Source: Saccharomycopsis fibuligera x Saccharomycopsis cf. fibuligera
Taxonomy: Eukaryota; Ascomycota; Saccharomycetes; Ascoideales; Saccharomycopsidaceae
NCBI GenBank assembly: GCA_001936135.1
Contig: CP012814.1
Location: 744,001 to 808,000, forward strand
Reading direction: 5' to 3'
DNA length: 64,000 nt
Positions 30,306 through 40,438 of this stretch are shown piece by piece. The notes below the pieces were generated by a model. That model did no database searches, had not been told where the DNA came from, and saw only the letters and a program-made list of their open reading frames with translations. A program made the position numbers and the translations under genes. The number at the start of each line of letters is the position of its first letter. Positions within the stretch are counted from its first letter, which is position 1.

Positions 30306-30861
30306 TTTTGGCTTTACTAATTATTATGCTTTTGATTTCCGCTATTCAATATTCGTTATCCTTAATTTTTCTTTTTTTTTTTTTTTTTTTTTTGCTCTGA
30401 CATTAACGTTTGGGCTTGTTAGTTTACTCTCTTTTCTTTAGGTAACATTTTTCATTTTTGTTTATTTTGCATGATTAGACTGCATGAGTTATAGAGACTC
30501 CTCATACAATCTATCAAACAAAGATACCTAAACTACTTGATATTTAATAAAACAATAAATATGCCTTTATTCGTTAAACGGTTTTCAGATGTTTATTGTA
30601 GTACGGTGTGATGAATCACTGAACGATAGTTGCTAATTGCTAGATTTTCACAAAGTAGTATGCCATAGTTTACTCCAGATTTTAAGATAGTTGATTTTAA
30701 ACTTTGTTAATATTTCTTATTAATGGATGCTACAGTTATAGACAGATGCAATGGTTATAGTAAAAAAAAACAAAAAAAAACAAAAACATAAACGATGCGA
30801 AACGTTTATCAAATTGTTTCTAATTAGCCAATCCTATCTCAATAAAATACTTCTCCTTACT
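30306..30861. other. Convergent intergenic region QDR3 / GH5-like
   Basis: No gene seen; AT-rich with a T-run of about 23 bases near 30370-30393. Confidence 0.5.
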
Positions 30862-32742
30862 TCATACGCCAAACGCAACCTTTTCAAACACATTAATTCC
30901 ATCAATGTACCCTTCTTCCCAATGCTTCGTTTCAATTTGCTCTTCCCCTTTTTTTTTAGTAAACTCATATTGTCTCCAGTTTTTCAATGTGTAGACCTTA
31001 CCGATTTGTGATTTTCCAAATTCAAAAAAGCTCAATGCATCGAACCACGCAGTTTGGAAACCCAGCTGAAAATTCTGCTCAGATTCGCTCTTCTCATTAA
31101 ATTCAGCACCGCTGCCCTGCTTTTCGCTATTTCTGTTGCTTCCAGTTGGCAAAACGTGATTGTCATCGCAAGTCAAATAACTCATGAATCCAGTTAAAGC
31201 ACCAGAGTCTTTGTTTTCTTTGAATCTAGCAAGACTTGATGCTAAACTGTGCGCGTAGTGTGTATGCGAGGGCTCAATAAGCAAATGAGCAGGGGAAGCT
31301 CGCGGTATGCTGCCAGCATTTAACATCTCTCTGAAATTTTGACCATCTTGGTTTGGCTCATAGGTAACGCTAGTTGGTCTTGGTAGCGATTCTGATGCTG
31401 TTGCTGAATTTGGCAACTTGTATGTCCAGAAATACGTGCCATGTCTTGCTTTGCTGCTGAAAACTGAGGCTTGAGTGGTGCCATACTCAACCTGCGCCAA
31501 CTTTTTCTTATTATCATTATTATCAATGTAAATAGTATTGTTATTATCATATTTTCTATTAGCGTTGCCACTCTCCCCATTGCGCCACGTTTCAATGGGT
31601 AACTGACAATTATACTCCCCAATAACAACATCCACATCAAACTCTTGTAAATTGGGAAGAATCTTATTATTTAATCCAGCCGTCACTTTAGCAGGTGTCG
31701 CAGCTTTCTCATTTGAACCAAAACTGAAAAAATGGGACTCCAATGAGACATTTAAACTGATACTATTGTTGTTGCTGCTTTGGCGTCCTAATTTTTCTTC
31801 CAATTCAGTGATCCACTGAGCCCATTGTGGCGCGGAATAACCATCAGATATTAAAATGGAAATATCTGGGTTTTTCTTTCTTATGGCATTAATCGCCCTA
31901 GTGTAAAAAATTTTGATCTCGTCTAAATTTTTGTTATCATCAAAATTATTTGAGATTTGTATCCCGGCAATATTTTCGTAATTCTTCAAACTTTCCGCCG
32001 CGAATTTTAACGACAGAAGCACCACAAGTTGATGCGTTTTATTTTTCAAAAAATTGAAATATTTGTTCTTCACGGTTCTGAAATGGTCACCCACATAAAT
32101 TTCCAACCCAGGATAAACATGGTAATCCACCATGATTGAGATCCCATACTTTTGAGCCTTGACGACGTAGTACTGCTTGAAAATATCCCATGCATTTTTA
32201 TAAACCGCACTGATGTTTTCAAATGGAGTGCCAGGACAAAAGGCTGCATTTTTGAAAATCCAATAACCTAAAGGAATTCTAGCAGAATTGATATTATTAT
32301 CTTTGAGCCATTGCCAATCAGCATCATTAAGATAGTTTTTCCAATGTGCTTCCAATTTGGACCTCACTGTTTTCAAGCCAAGTTGCCCAATGAGGGCGCT
32401 GATTGCTTTATATTCGGTAACCGCTTGGCTATTATCATTGTTATCGCCCATAACGTTGGCTGGGAAAAACTCGGGGCATAGATCCTGCTCAAGCACAAAA
32501 ACCCCTCCGAAATTGACCCCTCTATTCTTGCGAAGTTGATATATCTGCTTTCGGGGGATGGACAGCCGCTGACGACAAAGCTGTTGATAATTGTTGATAT
32601 CAGTATCCACACCTGTTGCGGTGGTGACCAACGATATCTTCAGATCTGACCTGGAGGAAGCACCCAGCATCAGCACCAGCGGGAGAAAAACGGGTTGAAG
32701 AGGTGCATCGTAAGCGGACAACTTAAAGCTTTCAAAAACCAT
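30862..32742 (-). CDS. GH5-like intracellular glucanase homologue (YBR056W type), predicted acid/base residue missing
   Basis: The 626 aa resemble the uncharacterised YBR056W group of glycoside hydrolase family 5 (exo-glucanase-like TIM barrel without a secretion signal). Seen: GVNFGGVFVLEQDLCPEFF, then INSARIPLGYWIF, GISIMVDYHVYPG, ISDGYSAPQWAQW, SLESHFFSFG and the nucleophile context VVIGEYN (Glu 376). Where GH5 enzymes have the acid/base in an NE pair, the sequence reads AGIQISNNFDD, so residue 266 is Asn in place of Glu. Residues 380-410 and 480-560 contain Asn-rich and unrelated insertions. Either the enzyme is inactive or it uses another proton donor. The ATG at 32742 begins MVFESFKLS, with no signal peptide, although residues 17-27 are hydrophobic. 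Confidence 0.8.
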   Translation of the reverse strand: MVFESFKLSAYDAPLQPVFLPLVLMLGASSRSDLKISLVTTATGVDTDINNYQQLCRQRLSIPRKQIYQLRKNRGVNFGGVFVLEQDLCPEFFPANVMGDNNDNSQAVTEYKAISALIGQLGLKTVRSKLEAHWKNYLNDADWQWLKDNNINSARIPLGYWIFKNAAFCPGTPFENISAVYKNAWDIFKQYYVVKAQKYGISIMVDYHVYPGLEIYVGDHFRTVKNKYFNFLKNKTHQLVVLLSLKFAAESLKNYENIAGIQISNNFDDNKNLDEIKIFYTRAINAIRKKNPDISILISDGYSAPQWAQWITELEEKLGRQSSNNNSISLNVSLESHFFSFGSNEKAATPAKVTAGLNNKILPNLQEFDVDVVIGEYNCQLPIETWRNGESGNANRKYDNNNTIYIDNNDNKKKLAQVEYGTTQASVFSSKARHGTYFWTYKLPNSATASESLPRPTSVTYEPNQDGQNFREMLNAGSIPRASPAHLLIEPSHTHYAHSLASSLARFKENKDSGALTGFMSYLTCDDNHVLPTGSNRNSEKQGSGAEFNEKSESEQNFQLGFQTAWFDALSFFEFGKSQIGKVYTLKNWRQYEFTKKKGEEQIETKHWEEGYIDGINVFEKVAFGV

Positions 32743-33299
32743 AGGTGAGGGTGGGTTGAATGCTCAATGAATTATCAATGAGAATGAAGAAATCGGCTGA
32801 GTATAGTAGCCTTAGCTACAGTATATAAAACAGTGATCTGTTAAGAAGGGTTCAGTAATATCACCAAGTATTAGTTAATCTTACATAATATGCATAAGTC
32901 TGCGGATTCCCGAAGCGGAAAACTGAGATCTCTGAGACAACGGAAGGACGGAAAACCGCTATAACAGACAACAGACAACGGACAACGGACAACGGACAAC
33001 GGACAACGGACAACGGACAACGGACAACGGACAACGGACAACGGACAACTTCAACAGTGACCGTAACACGGAGAAGGGCGCCCCGAGCTTGGGCGACCGA
33101 GTTATCGGAAGTCTAAGCAATCCGGGAAACCTCGAGACCGAACCAGAAAGCCGGAAAAAACAAAACAGAAAAGCAGAAAAATGATGAGAAGATGTAAAAG
33201 CAAAAAGAGATCGATTGATAGATTGACTGATGGCTTGATCGTTAGTCCCTGAAAGCATACTGAATAACAACCAGATAGTAGCTCTTCCAACACAGCACA
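32743..33299. promoter_or_regulatory. Divergent promoter GH5-like / NUP42
   Basis: About 560 bases with the 7-bp tandem array at 32966-33049; otherwise no gene seen. Confidence 0.5.
32966..33049. repeat. 7-bp tandem repeat, 12 units
   Basis: Ten perfect GGACAAC units (32980-33049) are preceded by two AGACAAC units (32966-32979). The array lies 250 bases upstream of the NUP42 ATG and about 220 bases upstream of the GH5-like start. A 7-base unit is unlike the mono- and dinucleotide runs elsewhere in the window. Confidence 0.95.
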
Positions 33300-35138
33300 A
33301 TGGCTAAACCAGTATGTCGTTTTTTCATGAATGGGAACTGCAAATGGGGCTCAAATTGCAAGTTTTCACATCCACAGCCCAAAAGCTCCTTGGACAAGTT
33401 TGTTTCCAATGATGAGCACACCAATCTTGCCAATAAGATTAAAATGGATATGGAAGATGCCCGCCATTTTCAAGTGCTGCCCTTGACTTCTTGCTATGGT
33501 TTGGATAGTCCCTGTTTGGTACCGTTGGTTGCCGGCAGAGACTTATCTTTTGAAGAGTCTCGTTTTGCGTACTACAAGGCTAAAAAAGAAGGTCCTGCCG
33601 CCATTAATCAATACGAATCGCAAATAGCAAATAGAAAACAAGACATGGACCATTGTCTTCAATATATTCGCCAGGATCTTAGCAAAGCAGCAAGATATTC
33701 CCAAAAGGGTACTGAAATTCTTAGTAAAGATCCAAACACCAATGCCAGACCATACATTGAGTTCAGCTTGAATTTGAATGCCCCTACCTCTTCTTCTTCT
33801 TCATCCACAAGTTTGTTCCAGAATACTTCTGCTGATACTAACTCTGCATCAAAGACAAACTCTGCCTTTGGCAACACTGCTTTTGGAAGCACTGGCTTTG
33901 GAAGTGGTGGTAATAGTACTAGCAATAGCAGCTCGGCTTTTGGAAGCGCCGGGTTTGGAAGCGCCGGGTTTGGCAATTCGTCTTCATCGTCTCTGGCTTT
34001 CGGAAGTGCTGGATTTGGATCCAGTGGATTTGGTACTGGCTCGATAGCGGCTACTGGTAGTGGTGGTAGTAATGGATTTGGTTCTTCCTCATTTGGCAAT
34101 CTAGCCACCAAAACTTCTGGTACACCAGCAACAAGTTCACCTTTTGGAAGTGCCGTGGCTGGAGGTGCGTTTGGCAATTCAGGCTCGACTGCTTCACCAT
34201 TTTCATCATTGAATACCAACAACAACAATAGCTTAACGACGACTAACAGTTCAAGTTCACCATTTGGCACTAACTCTTCTACAAAAGGTGCATTTGGCTC
34301 AGCTGGATTTGGGTCAACTCCAGCTAACACTGCCAATAATACTGCTACTAATTCAAGTAGCTCTGCATTTGGATCCACAGGTTTCGGCAGTACTGCTCCA
34401 TCATCATCTTCTGGATTTGGCTCATCCGGATTTGGATCAGCTGCGTTTGGATCATCTCCATTTTCCAATCTTGGATCAAAGACTCTGCCCAGTGGTAATC
34501 CTTTTGGTGGTAGTGGTGCCGCTGCTGGTAGCCAAACGCTGGCAACGCCATTTGGTTCTTCAAGTACAAATACTAGCTCGCCATTTGGAAGTGCTGCAAT
34601 TACATCGGCGACAAGTTCACCGTTTGGAAACGCCAATAAAGATAACAACAATACCAACTCGCCATTTTCTCAAAATAATACAGCATCTTCTAGTCCATTT
34701 GGACAAGCTGCTACCAACACAAATAATGCTAGTCCATTTGGTTCCTCAAGCACATTTGGGAAACCAGCAGAAACTACGCAATCACCTTTCGGCAACGCTA
34801 GCTCGAGTTCTATATTTAGTAAGCCGGCAGGTAATGGTTCTCCGTTTGGTGCTGCAGCCCCAGGAGCCCCAGCAGCTAGTGGCTCTGGCGGCCCATTTGG
34901 TTCTGCTTTTGGTGCTTCTGCTACGCCGTTCGGCAACACCGGGTCAAACACATTTAGCAACAGCTCATTGTCTGATAACAAGCAATATTATCCACAGAAT
35001 TTAAGCAAGGAACAAAATGAAAAAAATTATACGAATTTAGCCAAACTTGGCGAAGGTGCGGCTGCTTTGTTCCAGCAGAGTAAGTTTACCCCAGGTAAAG
35101 TTCCTGAGGTGCCGCCTCCAGTAGAATTTTGCTTTTAA
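33300..35138 (+). CDS. NUP42: FG nucleoporin with CCCH zinc finger and Gle1-binding tail
   Basis: Cytoplasmic-side nucleoporin that recruits Gle1/Dbp5 for mRNA export. The 612 aa open with a CCCH finger (CRFFMNGNCKWGSNCKFSH; spacing C-x7-C-x5-C-x3-H). A folded helical part to about residue 160 follows, then a long FG domain with many SAFGS, SPFG and GFGS units. The tail KFTPGKVPEVPPPVEF corresponds to the C-terminal Gle1-interaction motif (VPDIPPP in S. cerevisiae). S. cerevisiae Nup42 lacks the N-terminal finger that metazoan NUPL2 and this protein carry. The Gly/Ser/Asn-rich body gives long open antisense frames that are not genes. Confidence 0.92.
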   Translation: MAKPVCRFFMNGNCKWGSNCKFSHPQPKSSLDKFVSNDEHTNLANKIKMDMEDARHFQVLPLTSCYGLDSPCLVPLVAGRDLSFEESRFAYYKAKKEGPAAINQYESQIANRKQDMDHCLQYIRQDLSKAARYSQKGTEILSKDPNTNARPYIEFSLNLNAPTSSSSSSTSLFQNTSADTNSASKTNSAFGNTAFGSTGFGSGGNSTSNSSSAFGSAGFGSAGFGNSSSSSLAFGSAGFGSSGFGTGSIAATGSGGSNGFGSSSFGNLATKTSGTPATSSPFGSAVAGGAFGNSGSTASPFSSLNTNNNNSLTTTNSSSSPFGTNSSTKGAFGSAGFGSTPANTANNTATNSSSSAFGSTGFGSTAPSSSSGFGSSGFGSAAFGSSPFSNLGSKTLPSGNPFGGSGAAAGSQTLATPFGSSSTNTSSPFGSAAITSATSSPFGNANKDNNNTNSPFSQNNTASSSPFGQAATNTNNASPFGSSSTFGKPAETTQSPFGNASSSSIFSKPAGNGSPFGAAAPGAPAASGSGGPFGSAFGASATPFGNTGSNTFSNSSLSDNKQYYPQNLSKEQNEKNYTNLAKLGEGAAALFQQSKFTPGKVPEVPPPVEFCF

Positions 35139-35463
35139 GGTGCTCACAGTAGTATGGTTCTCTGCCTTTTGTATAATTATAGATAGATAAATTTAATGAT
35201 GTTTTAACGAGCTATTTTTGTGATTAACCTTTTTTTTTTTTTTTTTTTTTTTTTGCAAATGTTGTAGCCGTATGCAACCTCATGCATGTCAGAATTGTAA
35301 AAAAATAATAAAAATAAAAGAAGAAAAAATTTGAAATTTTCAGAAAAAGGAAATAAAAAAGTAAAGAAAAATAAAAAAAAATAAAAAAAAATTTCGATTC
35401 TCGGATCATTATCTCAATTTTTGATTTCGCACACGCGGCTGTCAAGCAAAACATCAGTAGAAG
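35139..35463. promoter_or_regulatory. Intergenic NUP42 / TCD-type gene
   Basis: No gene. A T-run of about 24 bases (35231-35254) and A-rich sequence precede the next ATG. Confidence 0.45.
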
Positions 35464-36840
35464 ATGGTTTCCTCTTCAACGGTGAAAACCGTGGGCATCA
35501 CTGCCATCACCAGTGTTTTGCTCACCACCACTATTTTAGAACTTTATCATCGCAGCAAGACTCAAAGTACCAAAGCTAACATTACATCCTCGTCATCGTC
35601 ATCAGCACCAGCATCAGTAGCAGAATCCGCTCCTCGCGGAAGACAAATCACCGAAACGGTAAAAGACTATGATGAAGATTTGATCCATGAGCAACTCGCT
35701 AGAAACTATGCCTTTTTGGGTGAAGAAGGCATGGCTAAAGTCAGAGATCAGTACGTTATTGTTGTTGGGTGTGGTGGTGTTGGCTCCTGGGTCACCACTA
35801 TGCTTGTCAGATCCGGGGTATCTAAGATCAGAGTGATTGATTTTGATCAAGTGACACTATCTTCATTGAATAGACATGCGGTGGCTACCATTAGAGATGT
35901 TGGTAGATCCAAAGTGGAAACAATGAAGGCTCATTTACTTAATGTTGCGCCTTGGATTGACGTAGAACCAATGAATCAATTATGGAATAAAAATAGTGCA
36001 GAACAATTGTTACTTGGAGGAAAATACGGTAGACCAGATTATGTCATTGATTGCATTGATAACATTGATACCAAGGTGGATTTGCTTGCTTATTGTTACG
36101 AAAATAAGTTGCCAGTAATTTGTTCGGGTGGGGCCGCTTGCAAAAGTGATCCAAGCAGAATTAATATTGGTGATATTAGACTCACTGAAGAGGATCCACT
36201 TTTAAAGTCAGTGAGACGCAGATTGAAATTAAAGGGAATCACCACTGGCATTGATGTTGTCTTTTCTGCTGAAAAGCCAGATCCAAGAAAAGCAGCATTG
36301 CTTCCATTACCGCAGGATGAGTACTTGAAGGGTCAGGTGGACCAACTTAGTGCGTTGAAATATTTTAGAGTTAGAATTTTGCCAGTGTTGAGTCCGGTGC
36401 CGGGAATGTTTGGATTGGCTATTGTTAGTTATTTGTTGGCCAAAGTTGCTGGATACCCTATTGAACCTGTTGAAGGTAAAAACCGAATGAAAGTTTATGA
36501 TTCGGTGCTTATGAGTTTGGCTGCTCAAAGAACCAGATTTGGTTTTGATCAAATAGTACCAATTTCCATGAAAGACGTCGAGTACATGGTTGAAGAAGTG
36601 TTCAGAGGAAAATCACCAATTTCCGGTTATTCAACTAGGCTTACTTTGTCCAAATGGGACCCATCCAAGGATATTTCTACCCAGAATTTGGTGTTGATGA
36701 CAAAACAAGAACAGAAACACCACGAGTTGGAGGTGTTGAAAGGTGGCAAGAAACTTGAAGAAGTGTACAGCAAGGAGGTGTTGGAGAAGGTGGAGAAGCG
36801 TTTCAAGGAGGAGGCCTTCTATTCTCAGTATCGCGAGTAG
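35464..36840 (+). CDS. TCD2: tRNA threonylcarbamoyladenosine dehydratase (TCD1/TCD2 type)
   Basis: E1-like (ThiF/TcdA) ATP-dependent enzyme that converts t6A37 of tRNA into the cyclic form; the yeast proteins sit on the mitochondrial outer membrane. The 458 aa have an N-terminal hydrophobic anchor (VGITAITSVLLTTTILEL), a Ser-rich linker and the nucleotide-binding motif VVGCGGVGSWV. These are followed by DFDQVTLSSLNRHAVA, DVGRSKVETM, DYVIDCIDNIDTK and the ICSGGAACKSDPSRI block. Length matches the yeast TCD proteins. TCD1 and TCD2 cannot be told apart by eye, so the symbol is provisional. Confidence 0.9.
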   Translation: MVSSSTVKTVGITAITSVLLTTTILELYHRSKTQSTKANITSSSSSSAPASVAESAPRGRQITETVKDYDEDLIHEQLARNYAFLGEEGMAKVRDQYVIVVGCGGVGSWVTTMLVRSGVSKIRVIDFDQVTLSSLNRHAVATIRDVGRSKVETMKAHLLNVAPWIDVEPMNQLWNKNSAEQLLLGGKYGRPDYVIDCIDNIDTKVDLLAYCYENKLPVICSGGAACKSDPSRINIGDIRLTEEDPLLKSVRRRLKLKGITTGIDVVFSAEKPDPRKAALLPLPQDEYLKGQVDQLSALKYFRVRILPVLSPVPGMFGLAIVSYLLAKVAGYPIEPVEGKNRMKVYDSVLMSLAAQRTRFGFDQIVPISMKDVEYMVEEVFRGKSPISGYSTRLTLSKWDPSKDISTQNLVLMTKQEQKHHELEVLKGGKKLEEVYSKEVLEKVEKRFKEEAFYSQYRE

Positions 36841-37165
36841 AAGGGTGTAGTTAAGCGATATTATAATATAGGAATTGGAATAGTAATAATTTATGTTGTA
36901 GCTTATACTCTAGTGCGCATAGCATAAAATGGGTGTTCTTACTCGGTAGATTTTTCTTAAAAAAAATAAAACAAAAATAAAAATTAAAGCGGCGATGGCC
37001 TCGCAATAGCAGCAAAGCCAATCAAGACTAACGTTAAAACAATCACTAATTCACCACCAAAAACAGCAAGAAATCACCACTCCCACTTCATGTTATACAT
37101 AACACAGGTCAAATACTAATCACAATCCAGGCGCATCGAATGAATTGTTCCAGTGACACTGCACA
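36841..37165. promoter_or_regulatory. Intergenic TCD-type gene / LEU5
   Basis: No gene seen; A-rich around 36959-36987. Confidence 0.45.
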
Positions 37166-38578
37166 ATGCCTCCAATCTCGTCCTTCAATAATGGTCCAGC
37201 AAAACCAGAAACGCCGACGCTGCCCCATATGACTACAATTGCCAATGATTATAATGATGACAACAATACTAGAAATTTACCCACATCTTCTTTCTCTTCT
37301 TTTTCTTCTCCTTCCTCAAAATCCGCTCACAATGATAAAAACGGTAAGGCTTCAGAGAATCCCGGTCTTTTGGATGACGACTCACATTCGTTAACCGCCG
37401 CCAAAGATGTGCACGAACTTAATCGCCTCGACAAGAAATCTGTCCATTATGTAATGGTCACCGCAGTGGCTGGTGGTTTAGCTGGATGCAGTGCCAAAAC
37501 ATTAATTGCACCATTAGACAGAATAAAAATTCTTTTTCAAACTTCAAATCCGGAATTTAAACAGTATTCTTCTTCACTTTTTGGTCTTTTCAAGGCAACA
37601 AAGAAAATATACAAAAATGATGGATTTGTAGGGTTTTTCCAGGGCCATTCAGTAACATTGTTTAGAATTTTTCCCTATGCGGCCATCAAGTTTGTCGCTT
37701 ATGAACAAATAAGAAATTTGCTTATTCCTAATGATTTATATGAAACTAATGGAAGACGGTTATTAGCTGGCTCTATTAGTGGGATAATGTCAGTGTTTTT
37801 TACTTATCCTTTGGACTTGCTTAGAGTCAGATTAGCTTTTGAAACAAGAAACATTAAACATAGTACGCAACAAGCAGCATCACCAACCTCAACATTATCA
37901 CAAAAGCAAATGGCTCAAGCAATAAGCAATCTGGCCAAAAAAGCACCAAAACATGTTAAAAATGCATTAATAAATGGCCGATTACTAGGCACGGTTAGTT
38001 CAATTCTCAAAGAACCAACAAAATACAAAGACAACAAATTTTCTAAAACTGTGCCATCTTCAATAGTTGGTATAACTAATTTTTACCGAGGTTTTTCTCC
38101 AACAATCCTCGGAATGATTCCATATGCTGGGGTTTCCTTTTGGACTCATGATTTTGTTCATGATATTTTCCGATCCAAATTACTAGCTAAAATAACTGTC
38201 GATAATTCCGAACAATATCAACTTGATAAACAGCGACAAAAGTTAGCAGCAGCGACAAAAAACACAGAAAAGGGTCACAGTCATGATAGTAGACCACCGC
38301 TCAAAGCATGGGCTCAATTGATTGCCGGGGGAATGGCAGGTTTAGTTTCGCAAACCGCTGCTTATCCATTTGAAATCATTCGTAGAAGATTGCAGGTTGG
38401 TGCAGTGACGAATAATGGACAATATTTTTCACTAAGGCAGATGGCTAGCATGATTTATACCGAACGTGGGCTTAAAGGATTTTACGTTGGGTTGAGTATT
38501 GGCTATATTAAAGTCATTCCAATGGCTGCTTGTTCTCTCTTTGTTTATGAACGATTGAAATTTATAATGGGCATTTAA
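37166..38578 (+). CDS. LEU5: Mitochondrial carrier, coenzyme A transport
   Basis: Inner-membrane carrier needed to build up CoA in the matrix (and so for leucine synthesis through acetyl-CoA). The 470 aa contain three mitochondrial-carrier repeats with PLDRIK, PLDLLRVR and PFEIIRRR signatures. TLIAPLDRIKILFQTSNPEF and GHSVTLFRIFPYAAIKFVAYEQ are very close to LEU5. Long insertions between helices 3 and 4 (about residues 230-290) and before repeat 3, and a disordered Ser-rich N-terminus, make it longer than the S. cerevisiae protein. The ATG at 37166 gives MPPISSFNN. Confidence 0.92.
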   Translation: MPPISSFNNGPAKPETPTLPHMTTIANDYNDDNNTRNLPTSSFSSFSSPSSKSAHNDKNGKASENPGLLDDDSHSLTAAKDVHELNRLDKKSVHYVMVTAVAGGLAGCSAKTLIAPLDRIKILFQTSNPEFKQYSSSLFGLFKATKKIYKNDGFVGFFQGHSVTLFRIFPYAAIKFVAYEQIRNLLIPNDLYETNGRRLLAGSISGIMSVFFTYPLDLLRVRLAFETRNIKHSTQQAASPTSTLSQKQMAQAISNLAKKAPKHVKNALINGRLLGTVSSILKEPTKYKDNKFSKTVPSSIVGITNFYRGFSPTILGMIPYAGVSFWTHDFVHDIFRSKLLAKITVDNSEQYQLDKQRQKLAAATKNTEKGHSHDSRPPLKAWAQLIAGGMAGLVSQTAAYPFEIIRRRLQVGAVTNNGQYFSLRQMASMIYTERGLKGFYVGLSIGYIKVIPMAACSLFVYERLKFIMGI

Positions 38579-39397
38579 ATTTAAATTCTAAAAAGTATTG
38601 CGACGATTTTTTTTTTTTTTTTTACTTTTTTTTTTACTTTTTTTTGTTGTTATTCTCAGGTTTAACTAAAGTTGAATTTTTTGTTTTTATTTTAATGTTT
38701 TTTTTCCGTTTATAAAAAATCATGATGGCATAATTATTGGCTTTGCTATAGTTTCATTCATGAAGAATGTTTACAAAAGAGAATTATATCTTGCATTATA
38801 TGATGAGTTTTGTCTTCATACCGTGGCTTTGATGTTATTTATCAAAACTCAGTTCCTATTATTTTCTTTACTTTTTTTTTTTTTTTTTTTTGCTTTTTTA
38901 TGTTTTTTCATTCTCCTTGTTTATTTAGTTTGTTTTAATGTTTTTTCTTATGATAAAAGTTACGTGTATTCAGTTCAATTTTAGTTTCAATTTTGACTGA
39001 CTTTGTCATTGGCTTGATTATGCATCTAAGAGATATTCACATAATTTTGTGTAAAGAAAAACCTACGCTATACAAAAATCACAATATCAACACAAACTCG
39101 CAAAACAATTGGTTTGGTTATTCGTTTTTTTTTATTTGATAATTATATACATGAAATATACTTGTCAAATACAAAAACAGCCATATGAATTTCCCACTAA
39201 TTGAGCGGCCAATAATGACTTGTCACCACAAACTTTTTTGACTTGTTTACTTTTTCACTCTTTATTGTGTAGATGACAAGCAAAGCAAACTAAAAAGTTG
39301 CCAACTAAAGTATTCTCAATTTACATACACTAAACTCCCCTTCTTCTATTTTTTTTTTCTCTTTTCGTATTCCTATGTACTTTGAAAGTCTGCTCTT
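38579..39397. other. Convergent intergenic region, T-rich
   Basis: About 820 bases with several T-runs (38608-38625, 38871-38891). No gene supported. Confidence 0.5.
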
Positions 39398-40438
39398 TTA
39401 GAGGAAAAAATTCCACCATCTCTTCTTTTTTGACGCGGTAGTACCAAATCTTTCTGGGTCAAGCTGAGAATATTGCGAGCTACGTGAAGCAGCACTATTA
39501 GCAGCAGTTTTTTGGTTCTTCAAAATAGTTTGCTGATTAGCAATCTCAATATTCTTCTTTAATCCTTCTTTACTTAACACTGATTGCTTAATTCCACGAT
39601 CTTTAATACTATCTCTAGTAACTGCATAAACTGAACGAGTTGAAGTTCTACCAATGTTAAATCCAAACTTTTGCAATTGTTTAACAATGCTTGGTGTCAA
39701 GGTAGCGGTTAACGGTAAGCGGATAAAAACAAGTGATTTATGAAGACCATAAGCAATGAAAAATGTTGTCCAGAATGCACTATATTTGCTGCCTTTTTTG
39801 TCATTCTCTTCTTCTTTCTTAAAACTACCATTTTCCCTGTCTTTGGATTGGCCAATACCAAAAAATTGTTTGACTTTTTCCTGGTATTCTTTAATTTTTT
39901 CATCTCCAACACTAGCAACAAACAAATAACATAATGGTAAATCAAGCATCGACAAAAATAAATACACACCAAGAGCAGCGTATCCGTATTTCTTCATTAA
40001 CTCTTTCAACCCTGCTCTTTTCTTATCTTTCTTGGCTTCTTCTTCGTTATTTTTGTTGCTGTTATTGTTGTGATTGGTATCAATTGGCTTATGAACTTGA
40101 TTTATATTTTCCGCCTTTGCGGCATTAGAAAGTGGCGGACGAGGATCAGGAATAGTTCTTGCATCATTAGTTTTGGTAAATGCTACACTGTGAAAGCTTC
40201 TCACATTCGAAAGACTCCAACTTGAATTTATTATCTTTCTATTTTCAAAAATTGTTGTCAATTGACTTGGTGTCACACTATTGTTGTTTTTAATAAATTT
40301 GGCAGTCGCAGGAGCATTAGACAAACTTAATAGCGATGGCAAATGGTGCAATTGACGATAACGTAAACTTGGTACATTATAAAACAACCTTTGAGCGAGA
40401 GCCTCACCATGTCGTTGAAGTGATTGATTGACTGCCAT
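39398..40438 (-). CDS. NAT2: Mitochondrial DUF1279/FAM210-type membrane protein (NAT2-like)
   Basis: The 346 aa carry the DUF1279 core: LKELMKKYGYAALGVYLFLS with a first TM helix reading on to DLPLCYLFVASVG, and a second hydrophobic part with FWTTFFIAYGLHKSLVFIRLPLTATLTPSIV. The N-terminus is long and Arg/Ser/Asn-rich, as for mitochondrial import. The S. cerevisiae member is named NAT2, but the acetyltransferase label is not supported by the fold. FAM210 proteins sit in the inner membrane and affect mitochondrial translation. The C-terminus is basic. The ATG at 40438 is the first in frame. Confidence 0.8.
   Translation of the reverse strand: MAVNQSLQRHGEALAQRLFYNVPSLRYRQLHHLPSLLSLSNAPATAKFIKNNNSVTPSQLTTIFENRKIINSSWSLSNVRSFHSVAFTKTNDARTIPDPRPPLSNAAKAENINQVHKPIDTNHNNNSNKNNEEEAKKDKKRAGLKELMKKYGYAALGVYLFLSMLDLPLCYLFVASVGDEKIKEYQEKVKQFFGIGQSKDRENGSFKKEEENDKKGSKYSAFWTTFFIAYGLHKSLVFIRLPLTATLTPSIVKQLQKFGFNIGRTSTRSVYAVTRDSIKDRGIKQSVLSKEGLKKNIEIANQQTILKNQKTAANSAASRSSQYSQLDPERFGTTASKKKRWWNFFL

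Noticed and set aside
33659-34657. Minus-strand frame of 332 codons rich in Pro/Asn/Leu
   Set aside because: Antisense of the NUP42 FG repeats; lacks any fold or family signal.
34264-35004. Plus-strand frame of 246 codons rich in Leu/His/Gln
   Set aside because: Overlaps NUP42 in another frame; repeat-driven.
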